Source: CAJBVG01 sp943372995
Lineage (GTDB): Bacteria > Bacteroidota > Bacteroidia > Sphingobacteriales > Sphingobacteriaceae
DNA: 64,000 bases
Assembly (NCBI GenBank): GCA_943372995.1
Contig: CALSAQ010000002.1
Location: 310,001-374,000 of the forward strand
Direction of reading: 5' to 3'
Shown here: piece after piece, positions 15,677-23,177 of the stretch
Layout of the letters: the number at the start of each line of letters is the position of its first letter
How positions within the stretch are numbered: the stretch's first letter is position 1
Notes under the pieces: generated by a model
What the model was told of the DNA's origin: nothing
Database searches by the model: none
The model's input: only the letters and a program-made list of their open reading frames with translations
Translations under genes and position numbers: made by a program

Positions 15677-15766
15677 ATGAGAAAGGTAATTGCTGCAATA
15701 AATTTAACTATGGATGGCTTTTGTGATCATACGGCTGGATGGCCAGATGAAGAGAATCATCGTTAG
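15677..15766 (+). pseudogene. 5' fragment of a DHFR-family gene
   Basis: Reads 29 codons: MRKVIAAINLTMDGFCDHTA followed by GWPDEENHR and a TAG. This is the standard start of RibD/DHFR-like reductases of about 180-190 residues, of which only the first sixth remains. The stop lies inside the end of the convergent anti-sigma factor gene (stop codon at 15763-15765), so the rest was lost at a recombination or deletion point exactly where the accessory block meets core genes. Confidence 0.8.
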
Positions 15767-16623
15767 ATTTTCCCCATTACATACATCTGTTCCATCGTAG
15801 GATTTACACTACCACCTTTACGTTCGAGTGTAATGGCAAATGCTTGTGGAGTTTCTACCGATTTCATTTCAAACATATTTAGTTCATTATTACCCAGACT
15901 AAATACTCCAAGGTCTACAGGTTTACCATCAACAATTGCCCAAAGTTGGTAATCGTGCAAATCATCTGTAGCTGGTAAGTTCATAGGATCTACCATTACT
16001 TTTTTGCTGGCTTTATCCCAATGTACCATAGCTTCCGATTGTGGGGAAATGGCTTGACCAGAAAGCTTTAACTTCATCACCATCGGACTACGTAAGCTTT
16101 CCATTATTTTTTGATTCTCTTTATAGCTTGTATTTAAGCTTGCATATTGAGTAGTACTCTCTTCTAATCTTACTTTAAGATTTACCAACTCGCTTTTTGC
16201 TTCAGTTAGGTTGTTCCAAGTAATTGTTAAACCAGCAATACTTGCAATTAGTAGAGCTAATGATGCTGCAAAAGCAAGTCTGTAGGTTTTTGGTTTATTT
16301 TCGTTGATGCCAATTACAGTAGCCTCTTTGCTTATAGGAGCAGGTTCTGCGACTTCGGTTTTTATTTCTTGTTTTGGAAGAATTTTTTGTCCAGTACTGT
16401 TCAATTTTACATTCTTAAGAATTTCATCTCGTAGAGATGCTCTCGGACCGGTATGTAAATCGTTTGCTAAAGCGAAGAAACTTGCTTCAATCTCGTCAAG
16501 CTCCTGTTTTACTTCAGGATATTGTTTAGCCATATGCTCCACTTCGCGCATTTCCTGTTCGGTTAATGCACCAGAAACATATAGTTCTAAAACTCCAGAC
16601 GCTATGTATGCTTGTATATCCAC
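15763..16623 (-). CDS. anti-sigma factor, RskA type
   Basis: 286 residues. N-terminal anti-sigma domain (DIQAYIASGVLELYVSGALT, then EQEMREVEHMAKQYPEVKQE), one membrane helix near residues 112-134 (YRLAFAASLALLIASIAGLT), a coiled coil, and an extracytoplasmic RskA C-terminal domain with MVHWDKASKKVMVDPMNLP and YQLWAIVDGKPVDLGVF. It should hold the ECF sigma factor encoded directly upstream at the membrane until proteolysis; the two genes abut without a gap. The signal is unknown. Confidence 0.92.
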   Translation of the reverse strand: MDIQAYIASGVLELYVSGALTEQEMREVEHMAKQYPEVKQELDEIEASFFALANDLHTGPRASLRDEILKNVKLNSTGQKILPKQEIKTEVAEPAPISKEATVIGINENKPKTYRLAFAASLALLIASIAGLTITWNNLTEAKSELVNLKVRLEESTTQYASLNTSYKENQKIMESLRSPMVMKLKLSGQAISPQSEAMVHWDKASKKVMVDPMNLPATDDLHDYQLWAIVDGKPVDLGVFSLGNNELNMFEMKSVETPQAFAITLERKGGSVNPTMEQMYVMGKI

Positions 16624-17175
16624 TTAATTAAAATATTTTCTTAATTCCATTATAGCTGCTCTAACTCTAGTCTTTACTGTACCCAAAGGAATATCTAAAT
16701 GTTCTGATACTTCTGCATGAGTAAAGCCATTAAAGTATATCAACTCTATTAATTTTTTATGTTCGGGTCTAAGTTTATTCACCAAATCTTTCACCCCAAT
16801 ATTATCCGGATTGAGTTTGTTGCTCATCCGAACATCTATCACACTTACGTGGTTTTCGATGTCTTGGTTTTGTGCCTGATTCCTAAATTCTTTAGACCTT
16901 ATTTTATCGATAGCCAAATTCCTTGCAATATTACTTAGCCATGTATATAAACGCCCTTTACTGCTGTCGAACAGGTCGAAAGCATTCCATACTTTAAGAA
17001 AGGTTTCTTGTAATACATCTTCCGCTGATTCTTCTTTTTGAACCACCTGATAGATGATATTATACAAAGCCTTTGAGTAATGGTCGTATAAATATTCTAA
17101 ACCAGCCGTATCTTTAATTTTTAAAAGATAGACCAATTCTTCTTCTGAAAGTTTATTTATTGTTCTGGGTGTCAA
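16624..17175 (-). CDS. ECF RNA polymerase sigma factor, SigK type
   Basis: 183 residues. Sigma region 2 at about 25-95 (LYDHYSKALYNIIYQVV, DVLQETFLKVWNAFDLFD, YTWLSNIARNLAIDKIRS) and region 4 at about 130-180 (FNGFTHAEVSEHLDIPLGTV followed by KTRVRAAIMELRKYF). It redirects RNA polymerase to a stress regulon and is controlled by the RskA-type protein encoded next to it. It starts 8 bases behind lipA, so both lie in the outer-membrane-protein/lipA transcript. Confidence 0.93.
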   Translation of the reverse strand: MTPRTINKLSEEELVYLLKIKDTAGLEYLYDHYSKALYNIIYQVVQKEESAEDVLQETFLKVWNAFDLFDSSKGRLYTWLSNIARNLAIDKIRSKEFRNQAQNQDIENHVSVIDVRMSNKLNPDNIGVKDLVNKLRPEHKKLIELIYFNGFTHAEVSEHLDIPLGTVKTRVRAAIMELRKYFN

Positions 17176-17183
17176 AACTTTTC

Positions 17184-18062
17184 TTACAAATCAAATAAAT
17201 GTTTTTCGGCATGATATGATGACCTTACCATAGGTCCACTTTCCACTACTCTAAATCCTTTTTGCATACCAATCTCTTTGTACTTAGCAAATTGATCGGG
17301 ATGAATATACTCAATTACTTGATGATGTTTACGTGTTGGTTGTAAATATTGACCTAAAGTTAAAATATGAACTCCATTTGCCAATAAATCGTCCATCGAC
17401 TCTAATACCTCATCCTCTTTTTCTCCTAAACCCAACATAATACCCGATTTGGTTCTTAAGCCAGCCTCAGAAATATGTTTTAAACATTCTAAACTTCTAT
17501 CGTATTTCGCCTGAATGCGAACTTCTTTAGTTAATCTTCTTACCGTTTCTAAGTTGTGAGATACTACTTCTGGAGCCTCTTCTAATACTCTTGCTAAGTT
17601 ATCCCATTGTCCTTTAAAGTCGGGTAACAAAGTTTCTAAAGTAGTTTCTGGTGATTTTTCTCTAATGGCACGAATTGTTTCTGCCCAAATAATGGAGCCC
17701 CCATCTTTTAAGTCATCACGATCTACCGAGGTAATTACACAATGCTTTACGTTCATTAGCTGAACAGAAGTAGCAACACGTTGCGGTTCTTCTAAGTCTA
17801 CAGGTAGGGGTCTGCCGGTTGCTACAGCGCAAAATGAACACGACCTTGTACAGATATTTCCAAGAATCATAAATGTTGCCGTACCAGCTCCCCAACACTC
17901 ACCCATATTAGGGCAATTCCCGCTTTCACAAATGGTATGTAATTTATGTTTATCAACCAAGCTGCGTACATGTGCGTATTCCTTGCCTACAGGCAATTTA
18001 ACACGTAGCCATTCTGGTTTACGTTCTTTCTTTTCTTCTGATAGAATTGGCAAATCAATCAT
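17184..18062 (-). CDS. lipA: lipoyl synthase LipA
   Basis: Radical-SAM enzyme that inserts two sulfurs into protein-bound octanoyl groups to make lipoate for 2-oxoacid dehydrogenases and the glycine cleavage system. 292 residues. Both iron-sulfur clusters are visible: the auxiliary CESGNCPNMGEC near residue 45 and the radical-SAM CTRSCSFC near 73; RSSYHAEKH near the end supplies the RSSY serine ligand. The genes behind it encode the sigma/anti-sigma pair. GcvP, which depends on lipoylated GcvH, is in the same window. Confidence 0.97.
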   Translation of the reverse strand: MIDLPILSEEKKERKPEWLRVKLPVGKEYAHVRSLVDKHKLHTICESGNCPNMGECWGAGTATFMILGNICTRSCSFCAVATGRPLPVDLEEPQRVATSVQLMNVKHCVITSVDRDDLKDGGSIIWAETIRAIREKSPETTLETLLPDFKGQWDNLARVLEEAPEVVSHNLETVRRLTKEVRIQAKYDRSLECLKHISEAGLRTKSGIMLGLGEKEDEVLESMDDLLANGVHILTLGQYLQPTRKHHQVIEYIHPDQFAKYKEIGMQKGFRVVESGPMVRSSYHAEKHLFDL

Positions 18063-18071
18063 CTTACAAAA

Positions 18072-18860
18072 CTAATATTTTTTACCGAATGTAAGCGTCG
18101 CGTAGAGAGAGATAAAAGTGGATTTGTTTTTCAAATTGACGAAGTCGGCCATAATAGGTACTGGTTTAAAAAATTGATCTATTACAGCTCCTGTTTCTAA
18201 GTTTAATATTTTTTCGTCTTTAGTACTCCAATCAAAATTCAATCCTGCTTTTACATACAACCCTGGTTGTACTTTTAATTCGTTAAATCCTTTAGTAAAC
18301 CCAGAATAGCCTAAAATGTTGGTCTCGTTATGCAGATTTTTATCAAATTTTTCTGAAACAATACTTGGGTCGTATGGATTACTGCTCTCTTTAATAATTT
18401 CTAAATAGATGGGTTTTAATAATCCAATTACTGATCCTGCCATTAGAGTTGTACTAATTTCAACTCCTTCTTTAGGTGCTCTATCAAATATTAATAGATT
18501 GGTACCTACACCAGTTCTGAAATTATATAGTGAGTTTTGTTTCCCGTAAACGTATAGTTTAGAGTTATTGAAATAGGGATTAGAAGTTTTAAATTCTTTA
18601 GGGTGTTTTACATAAGACAGCTCTGATTCGAACTGTATTTTTATGAAATTTTGAGGAATAAGAGCAAAGCGTAATATTCCACCAAAGCCTCTGTTGCTAA
18701 TTGAACCTCCGCCAGACCATTCTCTTTTGTATACAAATCTAGTCGATTCATCAGGCTTAATCCCTCCTTCTACAGCTGGCATCTGTTGAGCATAAAGAGC
18801 TGAATCCGACAAAATTAAGCCAGTTAAAAGGAATGATACAAATAAAATCCTGCGCCTCAT
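18072..18860 (-). CDS. predicted outer-membrane beta-barrel protein
   Basis: 262 residues from the ATG at 18860, which starts a signal peptide MRRRILFVSFLLTGLIL ending ALYAQQ; an upstream in-frame ATG at 18899 would add 13 residues that look like leader sequence. The rest is rich in alternating aromatic/polar strands (FGGILRFALIPQNFIKIQFE, GLYVKAGLNFDWSTKD) and ends in STFISLYATLTFGKKY, as expected for a barrel whose last strand ends in an aromatic residue. Related proteins are conserved hypotheticals of Bacteroidota. First gene of the lipA-sigma-anti-sigma unit. Confidence 0.7.
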   Translation of the reverse strand: MRRRILFVSFLLTGLILSDSALYAQQMPAVEGGIKPDESTRFVYKREWSGGGSISNRGFGGILRFALIPQNFIKIQFESELSYVKHPKEFKTSNPYFNNSKLYVYGKQNSLYNFRTGVGTNLLIFDRAPKEGVEISTTLMAGSVIGLLKPIYLEIIKESSNPYDPSIVSEKFDKNLHNETNILGYSGFTKGFNELKVQPGLYVKAGLNFDWSTKDEKILNLETGAVIDQFFKPVPIMADFVNLKNKSTFISLYATLTFGKKY

Positions 18861-18884
18861 ACTCAATATTAAACAATAATTATG

Positions 18885-18913
18885 CAAATTTATAATCAAT
18901 TTTAAATTCTCAA
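18885..18913 (-). promoter_or_regulatory. Bacteroidota-type promoter for the lipA operon
   Basis: On the minus strand: TTG (18913-18911), an 18-base spacer and TAAATTTG (18892-18885), followed 24 bases later by the start codon at 18860. Confidence 0.55.
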
Positions 18914-18932
18914 CTTACAATTCTATATCCTC

Positions 18933-19346
18933 ATGGCAACTATACAAACTTTTTATATCGATGAACTAAGAACGGAAGCAACGCATGTTTATTCTGGCAC
19001 AAAGCTAATAACCGATGCACCCATTGATAACCAAGGAAAAGCAGAATCGTTTTCTCCTACCGATTTATTAGCGGCTTCATTGGGTAGTTGCATGATAACT
19101 ATTGTGGGTATTGCAGCCAGAACCCATGGTTTTGAATTACGTTTAAGAGGGACTAAGATGGATATTACCAAAATTATGAAATCAGATCCTCGTAGGGTGG
19201 GGGAAATACAAATAGAAATGACTTTTCCAGAAGGAAGCAACTTCTCTGAAAAAGAAAAGAAAATAATAGAACATACTTCGAGAACTTGCCCTGTTGCATT
19301 GAGCTTGCATCCCGACCTGGTTCAAACTTGGAAATTTAATTGGTAG
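18933..19346 (+). CDS. OsmC-family peroxide-detoxifying protein
   Basis: 137 residues. The family's two redox cysteines are present: C53 in SLGSCMITIVGIA and C119 in SRTCPVALSLHPD. Such proteins reduce organic hydroperoxides with small thiols or dihydrolipoyl proteins. The C-terminus overlaps the convergent ytxJ-like gene by 11 bases. The nearness of bacillithiol-type genes and of lipA fits thiol-based peroxide defence, but that link is inference. Confidence 0.92.
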   Translation: MATIQTFYIDELRTEATHVYSGTKLITDAPIDNQGKAESFSPTDLLAASLGSCMITIVGIAARTHGFELRLRGTKMDITKIMKSDPRRVGEIQIEMTFPEGSNFSEKEKKIIEHTSRTCPVALSLHPDLVQTWKFNW

Positions 19347-19668
19347 CTAAAACTTCTTGTAATTCTTTTGCAGAAATATCTTGATGCGAGGCATCTAATA
19401 TACAATCGCCACGGTGAATTAAAATCACCTGAGGAGATTCGTGGTGTACATGAAAGGTATCGGCAATTTGTTGAGAGATTCCTCTATTGGCTAGTATATC
19501 TAAGAAATACAAGTCGACATTATCGTTTTCCTCCCATTCACGTTCGAAAAAACGCAATGCCATGTTGCTAATATTGCAACGTGTGCTGTGTTTAAATATA
19601 ATAGAGGGTTTATCTTGAGATTTTAATTGAAGAATTTGTTCCTCTGATTCTAAAGGAATCCAATTCAT
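19336..19668 (-). CDS. ytxJ: YtxJ/BrxC-like monothiol bacilliredoxin
   Basis: 110 residues, thioredoxin-like fold. Keeps the IIFKHSTRCNISNMALRFFE segment, in which a single cysteine (C31) followed by N-I-S matches the monothiol TCPIS/RCxIS site of YtxJ (BrxC), and the HESPQVILIHRG cis-proline region. The family is assigned to removing bacillithiol from oxidised proteins. It starts 1 base behind the stop of a 45-residue lipoprotein gene, forming an operon with it. Confidence 0.9.
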   Translation of the reverse strand: MNWIPLESEEQILQLKSQDKPSIIFKHSTRCNISNMALRFFEREWEENDNVDLYFLDILANRGISQQIADTFHVHHESPQVILIHRGDCILDASHQDISAKELQEVLATN

Positions 19669-19669
19669 A

Positions 19670-19807
19670 TTATCTCCAAACGCCTTTTGATCTACCAGAA
19701 TATTTGTAGCTATCCGACATTGCCGGGCAACCCATTCTTCCTGAGCAAGCGCTTAGTCCAATCATTACAAAACTTGCAAGAATAACAGCTGCGATTAATT
19801 TTTTCAT
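19670..19807 (-). CDS. 45-residue lipoprotein upstream of ytxJ
   Basis: Small gene: MKKLIAAVILASFVMIGL, then SACSGRMGCPA and a hydrophilic tail ending KGVWR. L-S-A-C is a good lipobox with the acceptor cysteine at 21, leaving a 25-residue mature peptide with one further cysteine (C27). Its stop codon and the ytxJ start are separated by one base, so translation is coupled. The stop-start spacing, signal peptide and lack of any competing reading make it a probable real gene. Function unknown. Confidence 0.75.
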   Translation of the reverse strand: MKKLIAAVILASFVMIGLSACSGRMGCPAMSDSYKYSGRSKGVWR

Positions 19808-19846
19808 CTTAATAATATTTATACAAATGTATTTATTTCTATTGAA

Positions 19847-20335
19847 TTAAAAAAGTGAGCGCATTTCGGCCATTTTTATAGCTGTAACGGCTGCTTCTTC
19901 ACCTTTATTGCCATGCTTGCCTCCGGAACGATCTTTTGCTTGTTCTTGGTTTTCTGTGGTTAACACCCCAAAAATAGCAGGAATACCTGTTTTAATGCCC
20001 ACTTCCGTAATTCCATGTGCCACTGCTGAGCATATAAAATCGAAATGCCTAGTTTCACCTTGTATCACACAACCAATGGCTATAACCGCATCATATTTAC
20101 TCGATTCTGCAAGCAAATTAGCCCCTGCACTTAACTCGAAGCTACCAGGAACGGGATAAACATCTATATTTTCTTCTAATGCTCCATGTTTTCGCAGTGT
20201 TTTTATACACCCTTCTAAAAGAGCACCTGTAATTTCTGAGTTCCATTCGGCTACTACAATGCCGTAAACATAGGGCTTTGCACTAGGAACTTGCATATGA
20301 CTAAAATCCGATAAATTTTTTCCTGCTGAAGACAT
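19847..20335 (-). CDS. ribH: 6,7-dimethyl-8-ribityllumazine synthase RibH
   Basis: Penultimate step of riboflavin synthesis, joining the diaminouracil intermediate with dihydroxybutanone phosphate; forms an icosahedral or pentameric shell. 162 residues. Motifs: WNSEITGALLEGCIKTL, VPGSFELSAGANLLAES near residue 63, AIGCVIQGETRHFDFICSAV with the catalytic histidine, and the GVLTTENQEQAKDRSGGKHG end. Lies behind the TPR gene but separated from it by a strong terminator. Confidence 0.97.
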   Translation of the reverse strand: MSSAGKNLSDFSHMQVPSAKPYVYGIVVAEWNSEITGALLEGCIKTLRKHGALEENIDVYPVPGSFELSAGANLLAESSKYDAVIAIGCVIQGETRHFDFICSAVAHGITEVGIKTGIPAIFGVLTTENQEQAKDRSGGKHGNKGEEAAVTAIKMAEMRSLF

Positions 20336-20345
20336 GGTGTAAATA

Positions 20346-20380
20346 TAAAAAAAATAACCACTGAGGTTTTCAGTGGTTAT
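20346..20380 (-). terminator. rho-independent terminator after the TPR gene
   Basis: An 11-base perfect stem (ATAACCACTGA at 20354-20364 with its complement at 20370-20380) with a 5-base loop, followed on the minus strand by a run of eight T. It separates the TPR gene from ribH. Confidence 0.9.
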
Positions 20381-20401
20381 ATAAAATCTTATAGATAGTT
20401 A

Positions 20402-21070
20402 TTATTTTTTTGCAGATGCTCTTGCAATGTATTTGTCTACTTCTTTTGCTTCATTCGACTCAGTATACTCTTTTTTGATTTTCTCATAAGTCTCTACTGC
20501 CTTAGAAGGGTCGTTGTTCAATTCGTAGGTTTTACCTAGTTTCATTAAAATTACAGGAGCTGTAAATTGGTCTACCGTTTTAGCCGCAGCCTTTTTATAG
20601 AAACTAATAGCATCATCTAACTTATTTAATTCTAAATAAGCATCGCCAATACCACTATATGATAATGCCATCAATACTTCATCATTATTGCTGAAATCTT
20701 CTAAGGCTTCAATAGCTTGCTCGTATTGACCTTTGCGTAAGTAAGCAAAACCTAAGTAGTAATGAGCTAAAGAACCCGATTTTGTACTTCCATATTCATC
20801 AGCAATAGCTTCGAATCCTAAAAAGTTCCCATCACCATTAATTGCTTTGTCCAAAGAGTCTTGTTCGAAATAACGCTCAGCCATGAACATTTGGCCTGCC
20901 GCTTCTTTCTCACGTGGTCCCACAATTAACATTTGATATCCTGTATATAACAAAATGAGAGCTACAATAGTTCCACCTATTACTAATAAACTCTTTTTAT
21001 TTTCAACCACAAAGCCTTCTGCTTTTGAAAATTGTTCTCCTAATGAGTTGTTTTCCTGTTCTACTGACAT
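20402..21070 (-). CDS. membrane-anchored TPR protein, YfgM-like
   Basis: 222 residues. A cytoplasmic head, one membrane helix near 30-50 (SLLVIGGTIVALILLYTGYQ), then about four TPR units (LAHYYLGFAYLRKGQYEQAI, ALSYSGIGDAYLELNKLDDA, LMKLGKTYELNNDPSKAVET). The layout matches YfgM-type ancillary factors that act at the translocon with periplasmic chaperones; that role is inferred from shape. It is divergent from recF, an arrangement common in this phylum. Confidence 0.85.
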   Translation of the reverse strand: MSVEQENNSLGEQFSKAEGFVVENKKSLLVIGGTIVALILLYTGYQMLIVGPREKEAAGQMFMAERYFEQDSLDKAINGDGNFLGFEAIADEYGSTKSGSLAHYYLGFAYLRKGQYEQAIEALEDFSNNDEVLMALSYSGIGDAYLELNKLDDAISFYKKAAAKTVDQFTAPVILMKLGKTYELNNDPSKAVETYEKIKKEYTESNEAKEVDKYIARASAKK

Positions 21071-21095
21071 GTCTTTATATAAATCCTAAGGTTTG

Positions 21096-21125
21096 CAAAA
21101 ATACATTTTTCAACCATACATACAA
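21096..21125 (-). promoter_or_regulatory. Bacteroidota-type promoter of the TPR gene
   Basis: Minus strand: TTG (21125-21123), a 19-base spacer and TATTTTTG (21103-21096), identical in both boxes and spacing to the promoter at 6077-6106. Start codon at 21070. Confidence 0.65.
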
Positions 21126-21163
21126 GTACACAGCTAAATTCTAAGAAATTTAGTTCAAATAGG

Positions 21164-21171
21164 TATATTTG
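21164..21171 (+). promoter_or_regulatory. -7 box ahead of recF
   Basis: TATATTTG fits TAnnTTTG. Only nine bases separate it from the recF ATG at 21181, so if used it would give an almost leaderless transcript. No clear -33 partner. Confidence 0.35.
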
Positions 21172-21180
21172 AAGCTCAAA

Positions 21181-22293
21181 ATGCATCTTTCGAACCTCTC
21201 TTTCATCAATTTTAAGAATTACCGAGAAGAAAATTTTCAATTTTCGGCTGGAGTTAACTGTTTTACAGGGCATAATGGAGCTGGAAAAACTAATATATTG
21301 GATGCAATCCATTATTTATGTTTATGTAAAAGCTTCTTTAACCCCATAGATTCACAATCTATTTACCACGATGAAGCGTTTTTTGTTATTCAGGGTGATT
21401 TTCAGGTTGATGGAGAAATAGACCATGTGTATTGTGGCTTCAAGAGAAATCATAAAAAACAGTTTAAAAGAAATCAGAAAGAATATCAACGATTGGCAGA
21501 TCATATTGGAACATTTCCTCTAGTAATGATTTCTCCATCCGATCAGCAACTAATTCTCGATGGTAGTGAAGAGCGTAGAAGATTTATAGATAGTGCAATT
21601 TCACAAGTAGATAATCATTACCTCGACGATTTGATTTATTATAATAAGGTACTTCAAAATAGAAATGCGTTATTGAAAAAAATTGCCGAAAGTGCTTATC
21701 AAGATTTAAGCGTATTGGAAGTATATGATGAACAGCTTGCCGATTATGCAAATAAAATTTATGAAAAAAGAAAAACGTTCATTGATGAGTTCATCCCTTT
21801 GTTTAATACACTCTACAAAGAAATTTCATCTGGAATGGAAGAGGTAAGTATTCAGTACGATTCGCAATTAAATAATGCTTCTATAAAAGAATTATTAGCT
21901 CAGAATTCTAGAAAAGATATCATCACTCAACGTAGTAATTATGGAATTCACAAAGATGATTTAGAGTTTAAACTTGCAGATTATCCTTTAAAAAAATACG
22001 GCTCTCAAGGTCAACAAAAATCTTACCTCATTGCATTGAAATTAGCTCATTATGCCTATTTACAATTGAAGAAGGGATACAAGCCTTTATTGTTACTAGA
22101 TGATATTTTTGATAAGCTCGATGAACAACGAATAAAAAAATTATTAGCGATGGTGAGTAATGATACCTTCGGACAAATATTCATCACAGATACAGATTAC
22201 GAGCGTGTGGAGAGAATATTTAGAGAATTAGCAGTTGAGGCACGTATATTTGAAATCAGTAAAGGAGTTAAGACCAAGTTGAATGAAGCGTAA
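21181..22293 (+). CDS. recF: DNA replication/repair protein RecF
   Basis: SMC-like ATPase that loads RecA at gaps with RecO and RecR. 370 residues. Motifs: HLSNLSFINFKNYREENFQF start, Walker A GHNGAGKTNILDAI near residue 33, VMISPSDQQLILDGSEERRR near 115, the signature KYGSQGQQKSYLIALKLA near 275 and Walker B LLLLDDIFDKLDEQR near 305. The ATG at 21181 fits the family start; a TTG four codons upstream is less likely. Overlaps dciA by 11 bases. Confidence 0.96.
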   Translation: MHLSNLSFINFKNYREENFQFSAGVNCFTGHNGAGKTNILDAIHYLCLCKSFFNPIDSQSIYHDEAFFVIQGDFQVDGEIDHVYCGFKRNHKKQFKRNQKEYQRLADHIGTFPLVMISPSDQQLILDGSEERRRFIDSAISQVDNHYLDDLIYYNKVLQNRNALLKKIAESAYQDLSVLEVYDEQLADYANKIYEKRKTFIDEFIPLFNTLYKEISSGMEEVSIQYDSQLNNASIKELLAQNSRKDIITQRSNYGIHKDDLEFKLADYPLKKYGSQGQQKSYLIALKLAHYAYLQLKKGYKPLLLLDDIFDKLDEQRIKKLLAMVSNDTFGQIFITDTDYERVERIFRELAVEARIFEISKGVKTKLNEA

Positions 22294-22576
22294 GAGTAAC
22301 GAGATTAGTTTAAAAGATGCCATTCAAGCATTAATGGAGCATTATCACATAGATGATAGATATCGATTTGAGCAAGTGAAAAGTCGTTGGGAGGAAATAG
22401 TGGGGAAAATGATTGCTCAACGCACCGAGAAAATGACCATCAAGTATAAAACATTATACCTCACTGTAAATTCATCAGTAATTAAGCAAGAGCTTCAAAT
22501 GATGAAAACATTAATTATTACCAGGGTAAACGAAGAAGCAGGGAAGGAAATAATTACTAATGTGATAATATGCTAG
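22283..22576 (+). CDS. DUF721 / DciA-like protein
   Basis: 97 residues. Single DUF721 domain (LKDAIQALMEHYHIDDRYRF, RWEEIVGKMIAQRTEKM, LYLTVNSSVIKQELQMMK). DciA, of this family, helps load the DnaB helicase in bacteria lacking DnaC. Short Bacteroidota members next to recF are common, and translation is coupled to recF through an 11-base overlap. Its stop codon lies inside the left arm of a 26-base inverted repeat. Confidence 0.9.
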   Translation: MKRKSNEISLKDAIQALMEHYHIDDRYRFEQVKSRWEEIVGKMIAQRTEKMTIKYKTLYLTVNSSVIKQELQMMKTLIITRVNEEAGKEIITNVIIC

Positions 22577-22636
22577 TATGCTAATATGCTGATCGAATAT
22601 TTATTAGCACATTAGCATATCAGCATACTAGCATAT
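22568..22636. terminator. 26-base inverted repeat between convergent dciA and ndk
   Basis: Left arm 22568-22593, right arm 22611-22636, pairing at 24 of 26 positions. Each arm is itself three tandem variants of an 8-base word (ATGCTAGT, ATGCTAAT, ATGCTGAT). The left arm contains the dciA stop, and the ndk stop begins 4 bases beyond the right arm. The position suits a bidirectional terminator, though there is no long T-run. Confidence 0.65.
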
Positions 22637-22639
22637 TAA

Positions 22640-23059
22640 TTACGGTCTTTCAAACGCACTAAAGAAGAAGTTTCCTTCAATTTGTGCATTTTCATCAGAA
22701 TCTGAACCGTGTATAGCATTCGCATCGATAGATTTTGCAAATAAGTTACGAATAGTGCCTGGCTCAGCTTTTTGAGGATCTGTAGCACCAATTAGTTTAC
22801 GAAAATCTTCAATAGCGTTATCTTTTTCTAAAATAGCAGCTACAATTGGTCCTGAGCTCATGAAGCTCACTAAATCTTTGAAAAATGGACGTTCGCGGTG
22901 GATATCATAAAATTTGCCAGCCATTTCAGGGCTTAATGAAGTATACTTCATAGCAACAATTTTAAATCCAGCTTTTGTAATTTGATCGATAATTGCACCA
23001 ATATGTCCGTTCGCAACGGCATCTGGTTTAATCATGGTAAAAGTTCTGTTCGTTTGCAT
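22640..23059 (-). CDS. ndk: nucleoside diphosphate kinase
   Basis: Balances NTP and dNTP pools by phosphate transfer from ATP through a phosphohistidine. 139 residues. Motifs: RTFTMIKPDAVANGHIGAII start, FYDIHRERPFFKDLVSFMSS, and the active-site NAIHGSDSDENAQIEGNFFF with histidine near 118. Divergent from nrnA, with a -7-like box at 23080-23087. Confidence 0.97.
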   Translation of the reverse strand: MQTNRTFTMIKPDAVANGHIGAIIDQITKAGFKIVAMKYTSLSPEMAGKFYDIHRERPFFKDLVSFMSSGPIVAAILEKDNAIEDFRKLIGATDPQKAEPGTIRNLFAKSIDANAIHGSDSDENAQIEGNFFFSAFERP

Positions 23060-23079
23060 GTAAATTCTTTAATTCGCCG

Positions 23080-23087
23080 CAAAAATA
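23080..23087 (-). promoter_or_regulatory. -7 box ahead of ndk
   Basis: Minus-strand TATTTTTG, 20 bases from the ndk start; no TTG at the expected distance. Confidence 0.4.
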
Positions 23088-23150
23088 AGAACAAAACATT
23101 AATAAGCTAATTATGCTTATGTTAATTAAAGAAATTTTGCAAAAAAATGA

Positions 23151-23158
23151 TAGTTTTG
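23151..23158 (+). promoter_or_regulatory. -7 box ahead of nrnA
   Basis: TAGTTTTG fits TAnnTTTG and lies 19 bases ahead of the nrnA start; no clear -33 box. Confidence 0.4.
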
Positions 23159-23177
23159 CCTCTCTTCATAATTTAAG

